DNA of 64,000 nucleotides, from positions 1-64,000 of the forward strand of contig NZ_JASPJK010000003.1 of the NCBI RefSeq assembly GCF_030232265.1, written 5' to 3'. The notes below the pieces were generated by a model, which did not search any database, had not been told where the DNA came from, and worked only from the letters and a program-made list of their open reading frames with translations. Positions 7,919 to 15,861 of the stretch are shown one piece after another. How positions within the stretch are numbered: position 1 is the stretch's first letter; each line of letters begins with the position of its first letter. Made by a program: the position numbers and the translations under genes. Source of the DNA: Corynebacterium sp. MSK041. GTDB taxonomy: Bacteria; Actinomycetota; Actinomycetes; Mycobacteriales; Mycobacteriaceae.

Positions 7919-9124
7919 CTAGACGTTGAGGTGCTTGCGCAGTTGCTCAAGCACAGGGAACTGGCTGAACACTGCGACGCCGATCGCGGTAAGAGCCGCA
8001 AAGATACTGATCAGCGCCAGTGCCCAATCCGGTAGCCCCTTTCGCTCCTCCACAACTTCCACCGCTTCGACCTGCACCGGGTTGGTGGGCATGGTGAAGC
8101 TCAGTGCTTGCGTTTCCGGGTCCACCGCGTAGTCATTCACCCCGGTGACCGACCACTTCGTCTTGCCCTCAACCGGGGACTTCAGGGTGACCTCAGTGCC
8201 GGGGGCGATGTACTCGCCGTAGTCATGCGCGATTCCGGTCGCGTGGAGTCGCTGACTCATTGGCTTATCGACGTCCCCCACCACAAACCTCGTTGACACC
8301 CCAAACTCCGTGGTCACACGCTCACCGTTCACCCACCGGCTCGCGTTGACGGAAGCCTGGTAAACACCCGCATCACTGTCTTCGAACGTGTAGGAGCGCG
8401 CGTTGGGGTCGTTGGAGATGTCAAAGGTGCGGGTGGTCCGCCAGTGGGTGCAGTGCTCAACACAGTCGATTTGGACGCGCCATGCGGTTTCGGGGATGGT
8501 CTGGGAGTAGTCCCACTTCACGGTAATGTCGCGCTTATCGTTGACGTCCGCGCGGACCCCGTAAGGAGTTTCCACCTTGTCTGCCCCAACCGCTGGGACC
8601 TTGAAGGTGATGCCACGGTCGAAGTAGCGCTCACTGAGCGCCAGACCGTGGGCAGCCATGAATCCAAGCGAGTATGTCTGCCCCGGCTGGAGAGTGTTGG
8701 CCTTCACCGGCAGGCTCAAGTCGAGCTTGCCGCCGTTTTGCGTAAAAGCACCGGCTGGGATCCAACGTGCGATGAGCGCGTCACCGTCACCCGTCATCGT
8801 GTTGCAGTGCCCGATACGCCACACGTTCGTGGGGGTGAGCACCACGTACACGCCGTTGGAAGCACCGGGGGTGGTGGCCGGGTTGATGCCGGTGCCCTTG
8901 AGGGTGAAGGTCATGTCCTTAGTCACATCAATCTCATCCGGACCAGTGATGTCCAAGTCAACGCCAATGTTGGGGTAGCGAGTGTCCAACTCTCCGGTGC
9001 AGCCCGGAGCGTCCGCGGCGTCGATGGTGGGCACGGCCTGCGCCACAGTATTGGTGGCTGCAGGGACACAAAGTGCGAGCACGGTGGCACCGATGACAAG
9101 ACGGCGCCGGAAGGAAGCATTCAA
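7919..9124 (-). CDS. secreted, membrane-anchored surface protein (corynebacterial Ig-like and fibronectin-type domains)
   Basis: The start is probably TTG at 9124, since GAGAGG precedes it by six bases and the product then begins with a clean signal peptide (NASFRRRLVIGATVLALC...TVAQA). The mature part has a domain with the pattern GTGINP, GVYVVLTP, RWIPAGAF and FMAAHGLALSERYFD. I recognise this arrangement from corynebacterial cell-surface proteins. A fibronectin-like region with a CVEHC pair follows, then a charged stalk and one transmembrane helix (WALALISIFAALTAIGVAVF) with a short basic tail. The product has 401 residues. No enzymatic motif is visible. It lies downstream of pstB on the same strand, between pstB and phoU, which are direct neighbours in C. 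glutamicum. A link to phosphate limitation is inference only. Confidence 0.7.
   Translation of the reverse strand: MNASFRRRLVIGATVLALCVPAATNTVAQAVPTIDAADAPGCTGELDTRYPNIGVDLDITGPDEIDVTKDMTFTLKGTGINPATTPGASNGVYVVLTPTNVWRIGHCNTMTGDGDALIARWIPAGAFTQNGGKLDLSLPVKANTLQPGQTYSLGFMAAHGLALSERYFDRGITFKVPAVGADKVETPYGVRADVNDKRDITVKWDYSQTIPETAWRVQIDCVEHCTHWRTTRTFDISNDPNARSYTFEDSDAGVYQASVNASRWVNGERVTTEFGVSTRFVVGDVDKPMSQRLHATGIAHDYGEYIAPGTEVTLKSPVEGKTKWSVTGVNDYAVDPETQALSFTMPTNPVQVEAVEVVEERKGLPDWALALISIFAALTAIGVAVFSQFPVLEQLRKHLNV
8263..8273 (+). repeat. 11-mer GCTTATCGACG, copy 4
   Basis: Antisense in the surface-protein gene (DVDKP). Followed by TCCCCCACCACAAACC. Confidence 0.9.
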
Positions 9125-9279
9125 AGCGAACCTCTCAATCAATAGTTGGACACAAAGTGAGGCCCATCTTAAGCACATGCATCTTTTGTATAGATATCGG
9201 GTACCCCCACACAAACAGCCACTCCCCCACCAGCTAGCTTTTCAGCCGCTGTGCAGGGGAGCAGTGTGAAAGAGAAGAT

Positions 9280-10056
9280 CTAGCCGAAGCGGCCGGAGAT
9301 GTAGTCCTCGGTCTCCTTGCGGCTCGGGTTCTCAAAGATCGTGGTCGTGTCGTTGAACTCAACCAGGTGGCCCGGCTTGCCGGTGGCCTCGAGTGAGAAG
9401 AACGCGGTCTTCTCAGACACACGCGCAGCCTGCTGCATGTTGTGGGTCACGATCACGATGGTGTACTCATTCTTCAGCTCGTGGATCAAGTCCTCCACAG
9501 CGAGGGTAGAAATCGGGTCCAGAGCGGAGCACGGCTCATCCATGAGAAGCACCTCCGGCTGCACAGCAATCGCACGAGCGATGCACAGACGCTGCTGCTG
9601 ACCACCGGAGAGGCCACCACCGGGCTTATCCAGGCGGTCCTTCACCTCATCCCAGAGGTTCGCACCGCGCAGGGAACGCTCCGCAACCTCCTTCAGCTTG
9701 GCCTTGTTCTTCTCACCGGACAGCTTCAGGCCGGCAACAACGTTGTCCTCGATGGACATGGTCGGAAATGGGTTGGCCTTCTGGAACACCATGCCGATGG
9801 TGTTGCGGACAGCTACGGGGTCGACGTTCTTGGCGTAGATATCGTGGCCGTCGAGAAGCACTTCGCCCTTGGTGTAGGCACCCGGAATGACCTCATGCAT
9901 GCGGTTGAGTGTGCGCAACACCGTGGACTTACCGCAGCCGGACGGGCCGATGAATGCGGTGACGGACTGGGCCGGGATGTCCATGTTGACATTCTGCACA
10001 GCGTGGAAATCACCGTAGTAGATATTCAGGTCGTTGAGCTGGAGCTTGGTAGGCAT
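9280..10056 (-). CDS. pstB: phosphate ABC transporter ATP-binding protein PstB
   Basis: ATPase of the high-affinity phosphate importer, 258 residues. Walker A is [10 protein letters not shown], the Q-loop lies in VFQKANPFP, the ABC signature is LSGGQQQR, Walker B is [13 protein letters not shown], and the H-loop histidine is in VTHNMQQA. The sequence [11 protein letters not shown] is typical of PstB. It is the last gene of pstSCAB, 36 bases after pstA. Start ATG 10056 is preceded by CTAGGAGAA. Confidence 0.96.
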   Translation of the reverse strand: MPTKLQLNDLNIYYGDFHAVQNVNMDIPAQSVTAFIGPSGCGKSTVLRTLNRMHEVIPGAYTKGEVLLDGHDIYAKNVDPVAVRNTIGMVFQKANPFPTMSIEDNVVAGLKLSGEKNKAKLKEVAERSLRGANLWDEVKDRLDKPGGGLSGGQQQRLCIARAIAVQPEVLLMDEPCSALDPISTLAVEDLIHELKNEYTIVIVTHNMQQAARVSEKTAFFSLEATGKPGHLVEFNDTTTIFENPSRKETEDYISGRFG

Positions 10057-10092
10057 TGTTTTCTCCTAGATGGGGATTGATTGGTGGAGGCG

Positions 10093-11061
10093 TTACTTCT
10101 TGACCGAGAACTTCGCGGCAATGAACCGCGCAAGCACGTTTAGAACAACGACGATGATGACCAGTGTGAGGGCTGCGCCCCACAGGCGGTTGAGAACCGG
10201 CTCCGCAGAACCAGACTTCCACATGTCCAACATGAACAGCGGCAGGGAGGACTGTGGCTGGTTGAACAAACCGAACCAGTTCGTCTGCGGAGTGGAGCCG
10301 ACCAAGATCAGCACAGGTGCGGATTCACCCATGACGCGGGCGATGGCAAGCATGATGCCGGTAACAATGCCGGACAGCGCCGTCGGCAGAACGATGAGAG
10401 CAATAGTCTTCCACTTCGGCACACCGAGGGCGTAGGAGGCCTCGCGCAGGTCCATCGGGACAACACGGAGCATCTCCTCAGTGTTGCGCACCACCACGGG
10501 CACCATCAGCAGGATGAGCGACAGTGCCACGGCGAAGCCGGAACGCTGCTGGCCCAGAATAGTGATCCACAGAGCGTAGATGAACAGTGCGGACACGATC
10601 GACGGGACACCGGAAAGGATGTCCACCATGAAGGTGGTCAGCTTGCCCAGCTTGCTGCCGTTGGCGTATTCCACCAGGTAAATCGCGGTGAAAATGCCGA
10701 TCGGGATGGAGAACAGGGAGGCGATCAAGGTTTGCATCAGCGTACCGGCGATCGCGTGGAGGGCACCGCCGCCTTCACGACGAGCACGGACACCCACCAT
10801 GTCCTGCGTCCACCACTCCGGGCTAAGGATTGCCTCGTAGCCACGGGAGACCAGGGTGATCAGAAGCCAGCCCAGCGGGATGAGGGCCAGGATCATAGCT
10901 ACCCACATCAGGCCGCCCATAAATGAGTTGGTGGTCTTACGGCCAGAAGAGATGTGCGTGAACGGGGTTTGCCCCACCGGAGCCATTTTCTCGCGCTTGG
11001 GTGCACGCAACTCGGTTGTGGTGGCACCCTCGGCAGCCTGCACGTTTTCAGGGTTAGTCAT
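10093..11061 (-). CDS. pstA: phosphate ABC transporter permease PstA
   Basis: Inner-membrane permease subunit with 322 residues. An N-terminal cytoplasmic extension of about 40 residues is followed by six hydrophobic helices. The EAA loop that docks onto PstB reads REASYALGVPKWKTIALIVLP. Paired with PstC it forms the channel for phosphate. It starts 11 bases after pstC. Confidence 0.95.
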   Translation of the reverse strand: MTNPENVQAAEGATTTELRAPKREKMAPVGQTPFTHISSGRKTTNSFMGGLMWVAMILALIPLGWLLITLVSRGYEAILSPEWWTQDMVGVRARREGGGALHAIAGTLMQTLIASLFSIPIGIFTAIYLVEYANGSKLGKLTTFMVDILSGVPSIVSALFIYALWITILGQQRSGFAVALSLILLMVPVVVRNTEEMLRVVPMDLREASYALGVPKWKTIALIVLPTALSGIVTGIMLAIARVMGESAPVLILVGSTPQTNWFGLFNQPQSSLPLFMLDMWKSGSAEPVLNRLWGAALTLVIIVVVLNVLARFIAAKFSVKK

Positions 11062-11072
11062 GTCTCACACAC

Positions 11073-12062
11073 CTACTTCTTATTGACAATCGCGCGGGCG
11101 ATCGAGTTGACGAGGAAGGTCAGGAGGAACAACACCAGGCCCGCAGCGATGTAGGCACCGGCGGAGGTGGGGTTGTTGAACTCGGCAGCGGCGTTGGCGA
11201 TGGCGGTGGCGAAGGTTGTGCCGCCGTCGAAAAGCGATGCGCGGAACTCCGGGCCTGGAGAGACCACCATGTAGAGCGCCATCGTCTCACCCAGCGCGCG
11301 GCCGAGGCCGAGCATGGAGCCAGCGATGTAGCCGGACATACCGAACGGCAGGACCGTCATGCGGATGACTTCCCAGCGGGTTGCACCCAGCGCCAACGCG
11401 GACTCAATCTGTCCGGGAGGGGTCTGCACAAACACTTCACGTGTGGTGGCCGCGATGACCGGCAACACCATGATGGCCAGCACAATGCCACCTGTAAGGA
11501 TGTTGCGGCCGGTGTCGAAGGACGGCGAGTTTGCGTAACGCTGGAACAGGAAGAAATCTCCGCCCCAGGAGTTGATCCACTCATAGAAACCGGAGAGCTT
11601 CGGGCCGAGCACCTGCGCGCCCCACAGGCCGTACACGATCGACGGCACCGCAGCGAGCATGTCCACGAGCCCAGCCAGCGGCTTCACTAGCTTCTTGGGT
11701 GCATAGTTGGACAGGAAGATCGCCACACCCAGTGCCACCGGCATGGCAATGATCAACGCGATGATGGACACCGTCACCGTGGAGAAGAACAGGTTCGGAA
11801 TACCGAACTTCATGTTGTCCAGGTTGGAGGTCTGCCACTGCCCCTTGTAGGTAAGGAAGTTCTCAGTGTTGAGGCGCAGTGGTTCAAAAGCCTGCTTCAG
11901 CAGGAACAAGCCAACCGCAATGATGATAACGGTGATCAGTGCGGCGGAGACAGTGGACAGGGTTTCGAAGACACGGTCGCCCGGGCGCTTAACGCCTGCG
12001 CCTGAAGCTGGTGGGCCAGCGGGGGCGTCCTTCTCCGCAACCGACAGTTCTTGGTCTGCCAT
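11073..12062 (-). CDS. pstC: phosphate ABC transporter permease PstC
   Basis: Permease subunit of 329 residues with a cytoplasmic N-terminus and six membrane helices. The EAA docking loop is ESALALGATRWEVIRMTVLP. The segment AAVPSIVYGLWG is a PstC hallmark. It is separated from pstS by 140 bases containing two stem-loops, so its expression can be lower than that of pstS. Confidence 0.95.
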   Translation of the reverse strand: MADQELSVAEKDAPAGPPASGAGVKRPGDRVFETLSTVSAALITVIIIAVGLFLLKQAFEPLRLNTENFLTYKGQWQTSNLDNMKFGIPNLFFSTVTVSIIALIIAMPVALGVAIFLSNYAPKKLVKPLAGLVDMLAAVPSIVYGLWGAQVLGPKLSGFYEWINSWGGDFFLFQRYANSPSFDTGRNILTGGIVLAIMVLPVIAATTREVFVQTPPGQIESALALGATRWEVIRMTVLPFGMSGYIAGSMLGLGRALGETMALYMVVSPGPEFRASLFDGGTTFATAIANAAAEFNNPTSAGAYIAAGLVLFLLTFLVNSIARAIVNKK

Positions 12063-12120
12063 GGTGACGTTTCCTTATGGTTCGTATTGTTCAGAGTGTG
12101 GCACTTCCACCGCATAAACA

Positions 12121-12150
12121 TTCCCCCGGTTCACAGTGACACCGGGGGAA
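12121..12150 (-). promoter_or_regulatory. intercistronic stem-loop between pstS and pstC
   Basis: A perfect 10-bp inverted repeat (TTCCCCCGGT / ACCGGGGGAA) around a 10-base loop which itself holds TCAC/GTGA. On the minus transcript it is followed by TGTTTATGC rather than a clear U tract. An mRNA-stabilising or partial-termination element is therefore more likely than a full terminator. Confidence 0.7.
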
Positions 12151-12160
12151 GTGGGTGGAG

Positions 12161-12184
12161 CTTTTCAGACTGTGAGCTGAAAAG
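12161..12184 (-). promoter_or_regulatory. second stem-loop just after pstS
   Basis: An 8-bp inverted repeat CTTTTCAG / CTGAAAAG with an 8-base loop, 19 bases after the pstS stop on the minus strand. Together with the next hairpin it could protect the pstS mRNA 3' end. Confidence 0.55.
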
Positions 12185-12202
12185 TCTGCGGAGGTTTTCC
12201 GC

Positions 12203-13333
12203 TTAGGCGATTGCGTCGACTGCAGCCTTCAGCTTGTCGGCGAACTCACCGGAAACCGGGATGAAGCCAGCGTCCTCGAGCTCCTCATCCTGGGACTCCA
12301 GGACGACGTTGAGGAAGTCCTTGACCATGTTCTTGGTGGTCTCGTCGTAGCCCTTGGAGCAGACGATCTCGTAGGTGGTCAGAACCAGCGGGTATGCGCC
12401 CTCGTTGTTGGAGGCGAACAGGGAGGAGGAGTCAACGACCATGTCGTGGCCCTCGGTCTTGAACTGGACGTTAGCCAGAGCCTGGTTCACGGACTCGTTG
12501 TTCAGCTCAACAGCGCCGTTGCCGAAGTCGATGTTGGCAACACCGAGGTCGAGGTCGTGCGCGTAGCCAGCCTCAACATAGGTGACAGCACCGGAGGTTG
12601 CCTTGACCTGCTCTGCCACAGCGGTGGAGCCGTTAGCGCCAGCGCCGACGTTCTGCGGGAATGCCTTGCCTTCGCCTTCCCACTTGCCGTCAGAAGCAGC
12701 GGAGAGGAACTTCTGGAAGTTGTCGGAGGTGCCGGACTCGTCAGAGCGGTAGATGACGGAGATGTCCTGGTCCGGCAGCTCTGCACCCTCGTTGTTCTCG
12801 GCGATCTTCGGGTCGTTCCACTTGGTGATGGTGCCGTCGAAGATCTCCACCAGGTTGTCAACGGTGAGGTTCAGATCATCCACGCCGTCGAGATTGAAGG
12901 CGATAGCAACCGGGCCGATAACCATCGGCAGGTGCCATGCGTCGTTGCCACCACAACGCTCGCGTGCCTGCTCGACCTCGCCCTTGTCTTCCTTCAGCGG
13001 GGAGTCAGAGCCAGCGAAGACTGCCTGGTTACCGATGAAGTTCTTGATGCCGGAGCCAGAGCCGTTTGCGTTGTAGGCGAGGTTAGCGCCCGGGACAGCC
13101 TCGGCGTAACGGGAACCGAAGTAGTCCATTGCGTTGGCCTGGGAGGTAGCGCCCTCAGCAACGAGCTGGCCGGTCTCGCCGGACAGGCCCTCGATGTTGG
13201 TTGCATCCTGTGCCTCGGATGCGTTGCCGCCGTTAGCAGCGGTGTCGTTGGAGTCGCCGCATGCAACCAGGGAGACAGAAGCGATGGCTGCAACGCCGGC
13301 GATAGCGGCGGAGCGCTTGATGTTACGGATCAC
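12203..13333 (-). CDS. pstS: phosphate-binding lipoprotein PstS
   Basis: Periplasm-side phosphate receptor of the Pst importer. With the GTG at 13333 (GAAAGG upstream) the product has 376 residues and starts with a lipoprotein signal peptide, IASVSLVACGD, the cysteine being the lipidation site. Phosphate-binding motifs are visible: AFNLDGV, the SDESGTSDNFQKFL loop and GAGANGSTAVAEQV. The ORF extends upstream to 13396 but that part lacks signal-peptide character. It is the first gene of pstSCAB, and a Pho-box-like repeat lies about 130 bases upstream. Confidence 0.95.
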   Translation of the reverse strand: MIRNIKRSAAIAGVAAIASVSLVACGDSNDTAANGGNASEAQDATNIEGLSGETGQLVAEGATSQANAMDYFGSRYAEAVPGANLAYNANGSGSGIKNFIGNQAVFAGSDSPLKEDKGEVEQARERCGGNDAWHLPMVIGPVAIAFNLDGVDDLNLTVDNLVEIFDGTITKWNDPKIAENNEGAELPDQDISVIYRSDESGTSDNFQKFLSAASDGKWEGEGKAFPQNVGAGANGSTAVAEQVKATSGAVTYVEAGYAHDLDLGVANIDFGNGAVELNNESVNQALANVQFKTEGHDMVVDSSSLFASNNEGAYPLVLTTYEIVCSKGYDETTKNMVKDFLNVVLESQDEELEDAGFIPVSGEFADKLKAAVDAIA

Positions 13334-13454
13334 GGGGGGATACCTTTCCGGTGCGAATTCAGATTTTCTTCTGAGCATCGGTCTCACGCACCACAAATGG
13401 TGCCTGAGTGCTCACAACGAGCGAAGGTACGGACCGAGTGTTAATAGCAAAGGC

Positions 13455-14339
13455 CTAAATCGGTGAACAATGCGTTAACTTTGCGGATTTGTACACAACA
13501 TGGCGTTCGACCACGGAAAACCCGAGTTGTTCATAGCGTTCCACGGCTGGTTCATTGTCAGCTTCGACATAAAGAATGACCTTTTGGGTACCCCCGGCCA
13601 CGAGGTGTTCCACTCCTGTGCGCATAAGCGGGTCACCAAGTCCCCGCCCGCGGTATGCATCAGCCACGCCCACCACGTACACCTCCCCGAGGGTGTCCGA
13701 GTGGCGCTTTGTCCAGTGGAAACCCGCCAACGCGTCACCATCGAACAGGAAGCGCACGCCCTCCGGGTCGAACCACTCTGTGTTCATCGCCTCGTGCAGT
13801 CGCGCCATGTCCCAGCCACCTTGCTCGGGGTGCCAATGGAACGCTTCATTGTTCACTTGGAGCCATTGCTCATCCGCGGGCTCCCCGGCATAACTGCTCT
13901 CCCTGATCCCCTCCTGCTCGGTGAGCGCCTTCGCGGTGGAACCCGGCGCGCCAATAGCCGCAAGCTCCTCCCCTTCCACCGCCATGACCAGCAATTCCCG
14001 GGTCGGTTCCAGCCCCAAAGACTCCGCGAGAGCCCGCGCCGCAGGAAGGTTCCCATGCGCCCAGAAACCAGCATCAGGGCGGTGGGACAGGATGTGGGTG
14101 ATGAGGGTGGTGGCGTGGCGGTGACGTCGATAAGCAGGATCCACCGCAACCTCCGCGGACCCGTCAGAGGCGAGCCCGGCTAGAGCGATGAGCGCGTCCG
14201 CCTCGCGCACTGCGAAATGCTCGTGGCTACCGTCGAGGCCTTTCAGGAAAGCTTCGCTGAAAGCCGCCACCCCGTCGTGCTGTGCGACGCGGTCAAGGAG
14301 CTCGCGGGCTTCAGTGATGTGGAACTGTGGTTCATTCAT
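13455..14339 (-). CDS. mshD: mycothiol synthase MshD
   Basis: Transfers acetyl from acetyl-CoA to Cys-GlcN-Ins in the last step of mycothiol synthesis. It is cytosolic and has two tandem GNAT domains. The second has the acetyl-CoA loop VADAYRGRGLGDPLM, and the C-terminal EADNEPAVERYEQLGFSV is typical of MshD. Length of 294 residues is normal. Mycothiol is restricted to Actinomycetia, so this gene also places the organism. It lies next to pstS as in C. glutamicum and M. tuberculosis. A repeat 11-mer encodes AYRRH within DPAYRRHRHATTL. Confidence 0.93.
   Translation of the reverse strand: MNEPQFHITEARELLDRVAQHDGVAAFSEAFLKGLDGSHEHFAVREADALIALAGLASDGSAEVAVDPAYRRHRHATTLITHILSHRPDAGFWAHGNLPAARALAESLGLEPTRELLVMAVEGEELAAIGAPGSTAKALTEQEGIRESSYAGEPADEQWLQVNNEAFHWHPEQGGWDMARLHEAMNTEWFDPEGVRFLFDGDALAGFHWTKRHSDTLGEVYVVGVADAYRGRGLGDPLMRTGVEHLVAGGTQKVILYVEADNEPAVERYEQLGFSVVERHVVYKSAKLTHCSPI
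13462..13479 (-). promoter_or_regulatory. Pho-box-like direct repeat upstream of pstS
   Basis: On the minus strand GTTAACG and GTTCACC start exactly 11 bases apart. This is the spacing and core (GTTCACC) of actinobacterial PHO boxes bound by PhoP-type regulators. It overlaps the 3' end of mshD and lies about 130 bases before the pstS start. The natural ligand would be the PhoR regulator encoded at 39039-39752. Confidence 0.5.
14125..14135 (-). repeat. 11-mer GCTTATCGACG, copy 5
   Basis: Sense in mshD, frame AYRR. Followed by TCACCGCCACGCCACCACCC. Confidence 0.9.
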
Positions 14340-14372
14340 GGTTCAAGGCTACGGGTAGACTACGGTGAGGGC

Positions 14373-15116
14373 ATGAATGTGAAGGCCTATGTTGCCGCCG
14401 GGGTGATTGTGGCAGTGCCCGCTGTGGCTTTCGTGGTGGATGCTGCGACGGCAGCAAAAGTCGAACGGCACCTTGCGGTGCAAGCTCGGACGCAGGATGA
14501 TCTGCCCGCAGATCCGGACACGTACGTAGGTGGTTTTCCCTTCGCACAGGTGCTGCGCAGCGACGAGGTGCCCCGCGTGAGTTTCCAGGCCCTCGATGTG
14601 GATGCCGCGGGGCTGACGGTGAATTCGCGCACCGATATTTATGAGATCACCATTCCTGTGGACAAAGCCTATGCAGGTGATTTTGTGGGCGCGGCCGCCA
14701 AACGCGTGGACCGCACGCTGTCCCTCGACGGGGTTGCTTTCGGTGAGCTGTTGAACATGACGGACCTGGACATCTCCAACCCCTACGACATCTCCCCCAC
14801 CGGCGGATCCGCCAGCGAAGCCCAGCTCACCGGCACTGTTCCCGGCATGGAAGAAAAATCCACCGTGGTGGTCACCCTTCGCTTGAAGGGGCCGCAGTTC
14901 ATCATGGAGCCCATTTCGCTTATCGACGTCTCCCCCACCCACGCCGACTCCATCTCCCGCGCCTTCACCCTGACGTTGGACACCCGGGACCTGCCGATTG
15001 GTGGCCAAGCCGACAAAGTCGAAGTCGCTGGTGGCTCCATCCGTTTCTCCGCCGCGCAGCGCAATGTGACACTGACGTCTGCTGATCTATCGCCCGTCGC
15101 CCCGCCCGCGCGGTAA
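14373..15116 (+). CDS. lmeA: LmeA-type (DUF2993) phospholipid-binding envelope protein
   Basis: ATG 14373, preceded by GGTGAGG, gives 247 residues. A signal-anchor-like helix (AYVAAGVIVAVPAVAFVVDAA) at the N-terminus exports it. The rest is beta-rich with the DUF2993 pattern DTYVGGFPFAQVL and repeated amphipathic strands. Mycobacterial LmeA (Rv0817c) acts in the periplasm in mannan elongation of lipomannan and binds phospholipids. The neighbourhood (mshD, FABP-fold gene, pabC) is the same as around Rv0817c. A GCTTATCGACG copy encodes SLIDV. Confidence 0.75.
   Translation: MNVKAYVAAGVIVAVPAVAFVVDAATAAKVERHLAVQARTQDDLPADPDTYVGGFPFAQVLRSDEVPRVSFQALDVDAAGLTVNSRTDIYEITIPVDKAYAGDFVGAAAKRVDRTLSLDGVAFGELLNMTDLDISNPYDISPTGGSASEAQLTGTVPGMEEKSTVVVTLRLKGPQFIMEPISLIDVSPTHADSISRAFTLTLDTRDLPIGGQADKVEVAGGSIRFSAAQRNVTLTSADLSPVAPPAR
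14918..14928 (+). repeat. 11-mer GCTTATCGACG, copy 6
   Basis: Sense in lmeA, frame LID. Followed by TCTCCCCCACCCACG. Confidence 0.9.
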
Positions 15117-15136
15117 GAGGACTACGCTGGGCGGAC

Positions 15137-15856
15137 ATGGAAACGAATGAAAACAACACCCCAGAAACCGCTGGTACCCCTGACACTCCAGACGCCCCCG
15201 AGCGCACCGCCCTGGATGGCAATGCCGCAGTAAACCTTGCCGCGGAGCAGTCGAAGAACACGGCGCACCGTAATATCCCGGCCCTGGGATTGGACGAGAT
15301 CCCCCTGCCGGATGACACGGCTAACCTGCGCGAGGGACCCAACCTGCACGATGGCCTCTTGGGCCTTCTGCCCCTCGTGGGCGTGTGGCAGGGCACCGGC
15401 CAGGCCGTCGACTTGGCGGAGGACGGCAACCACACCGAGTACGCCTTTGGCCAGCAGCTGGTCATCTCCCACGATGGGGAGAACTACCTGCGTTTTGATT
15501 CGCGCATCTGGCGCATTGACTCCGATGGCAACGCCATTGGCGCTGACCAGCGCGAAACCGGCTTCTGGCGCATCTCGCTTAAGGACGAGATTGAGGTCAC
15601 CCTGACAAACTCCCGTGGCCTCGTGGAGGTCCTCTACGGCGAACCCGTCAATGAGCGTGCGTGGCAGCTGACCTCTGCCTCCACCATCGCGACGGAAACG
15701 GGCCCTTCCACCCACGGCCCCGGCAAGCGCATTTACGGCCTCATGCCTAACAACAACCTCGGCTGGGTGGATGAGCGCGTAGCCCCTGGCTCCACGCAGG
15801 ATGACATCGCTTTTGTCCCCTACATGTCCGGGGAGCTGAAGAGGATTGCGGGCTAG
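15137..15856 (+). CDS. FABP-fold (DUF1794, nitrobindin-like) protein of the Rv0813c type
   Basis: A 10-strand beta-barrel protein of 239 residues. The GVWQGTG motif that starts nitrobindin-like barrels is near residue 83. An N-terminal tail of about 70 residues rich in Asn, Thr, Pro and Glu precedes the barrel. True heme-nitrobindins such as Rv2717c end in a short helix with the heme-ligating histidine. Here the C-terminus is AFVPYMSGELKRIAG without His, so heme binding is doubtful. The gene order (pabC next door) matches Rv0813c, a fatty-acid-binding-protein-like fold. The biochemical role is unknown. It converges on pabC with a five-base gap. Confidence 0.8.
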   Translation: METNENNTPETAGTPDTPDAPERTALDGNAAVNLAAEQSKNTAHRNIPALGLDEIPLPDDTANLREGPNLHDGLLGLLPLVGVWQGTGQAVDLAEDGNHTEYAFGQQLVISHDGENYLRFDSRIWRIDSDGNAIGADQRETGFWRISLKDEIEVTLTNSRGLVEVLYGEPVNERAWQLTSASTIATETGPSTHGPGKRIYGLMPNNNLGWVDERVAPGSTQDDIAFVPYMSGELKRIAG

Positions 15857-15861
15857 GGAGG

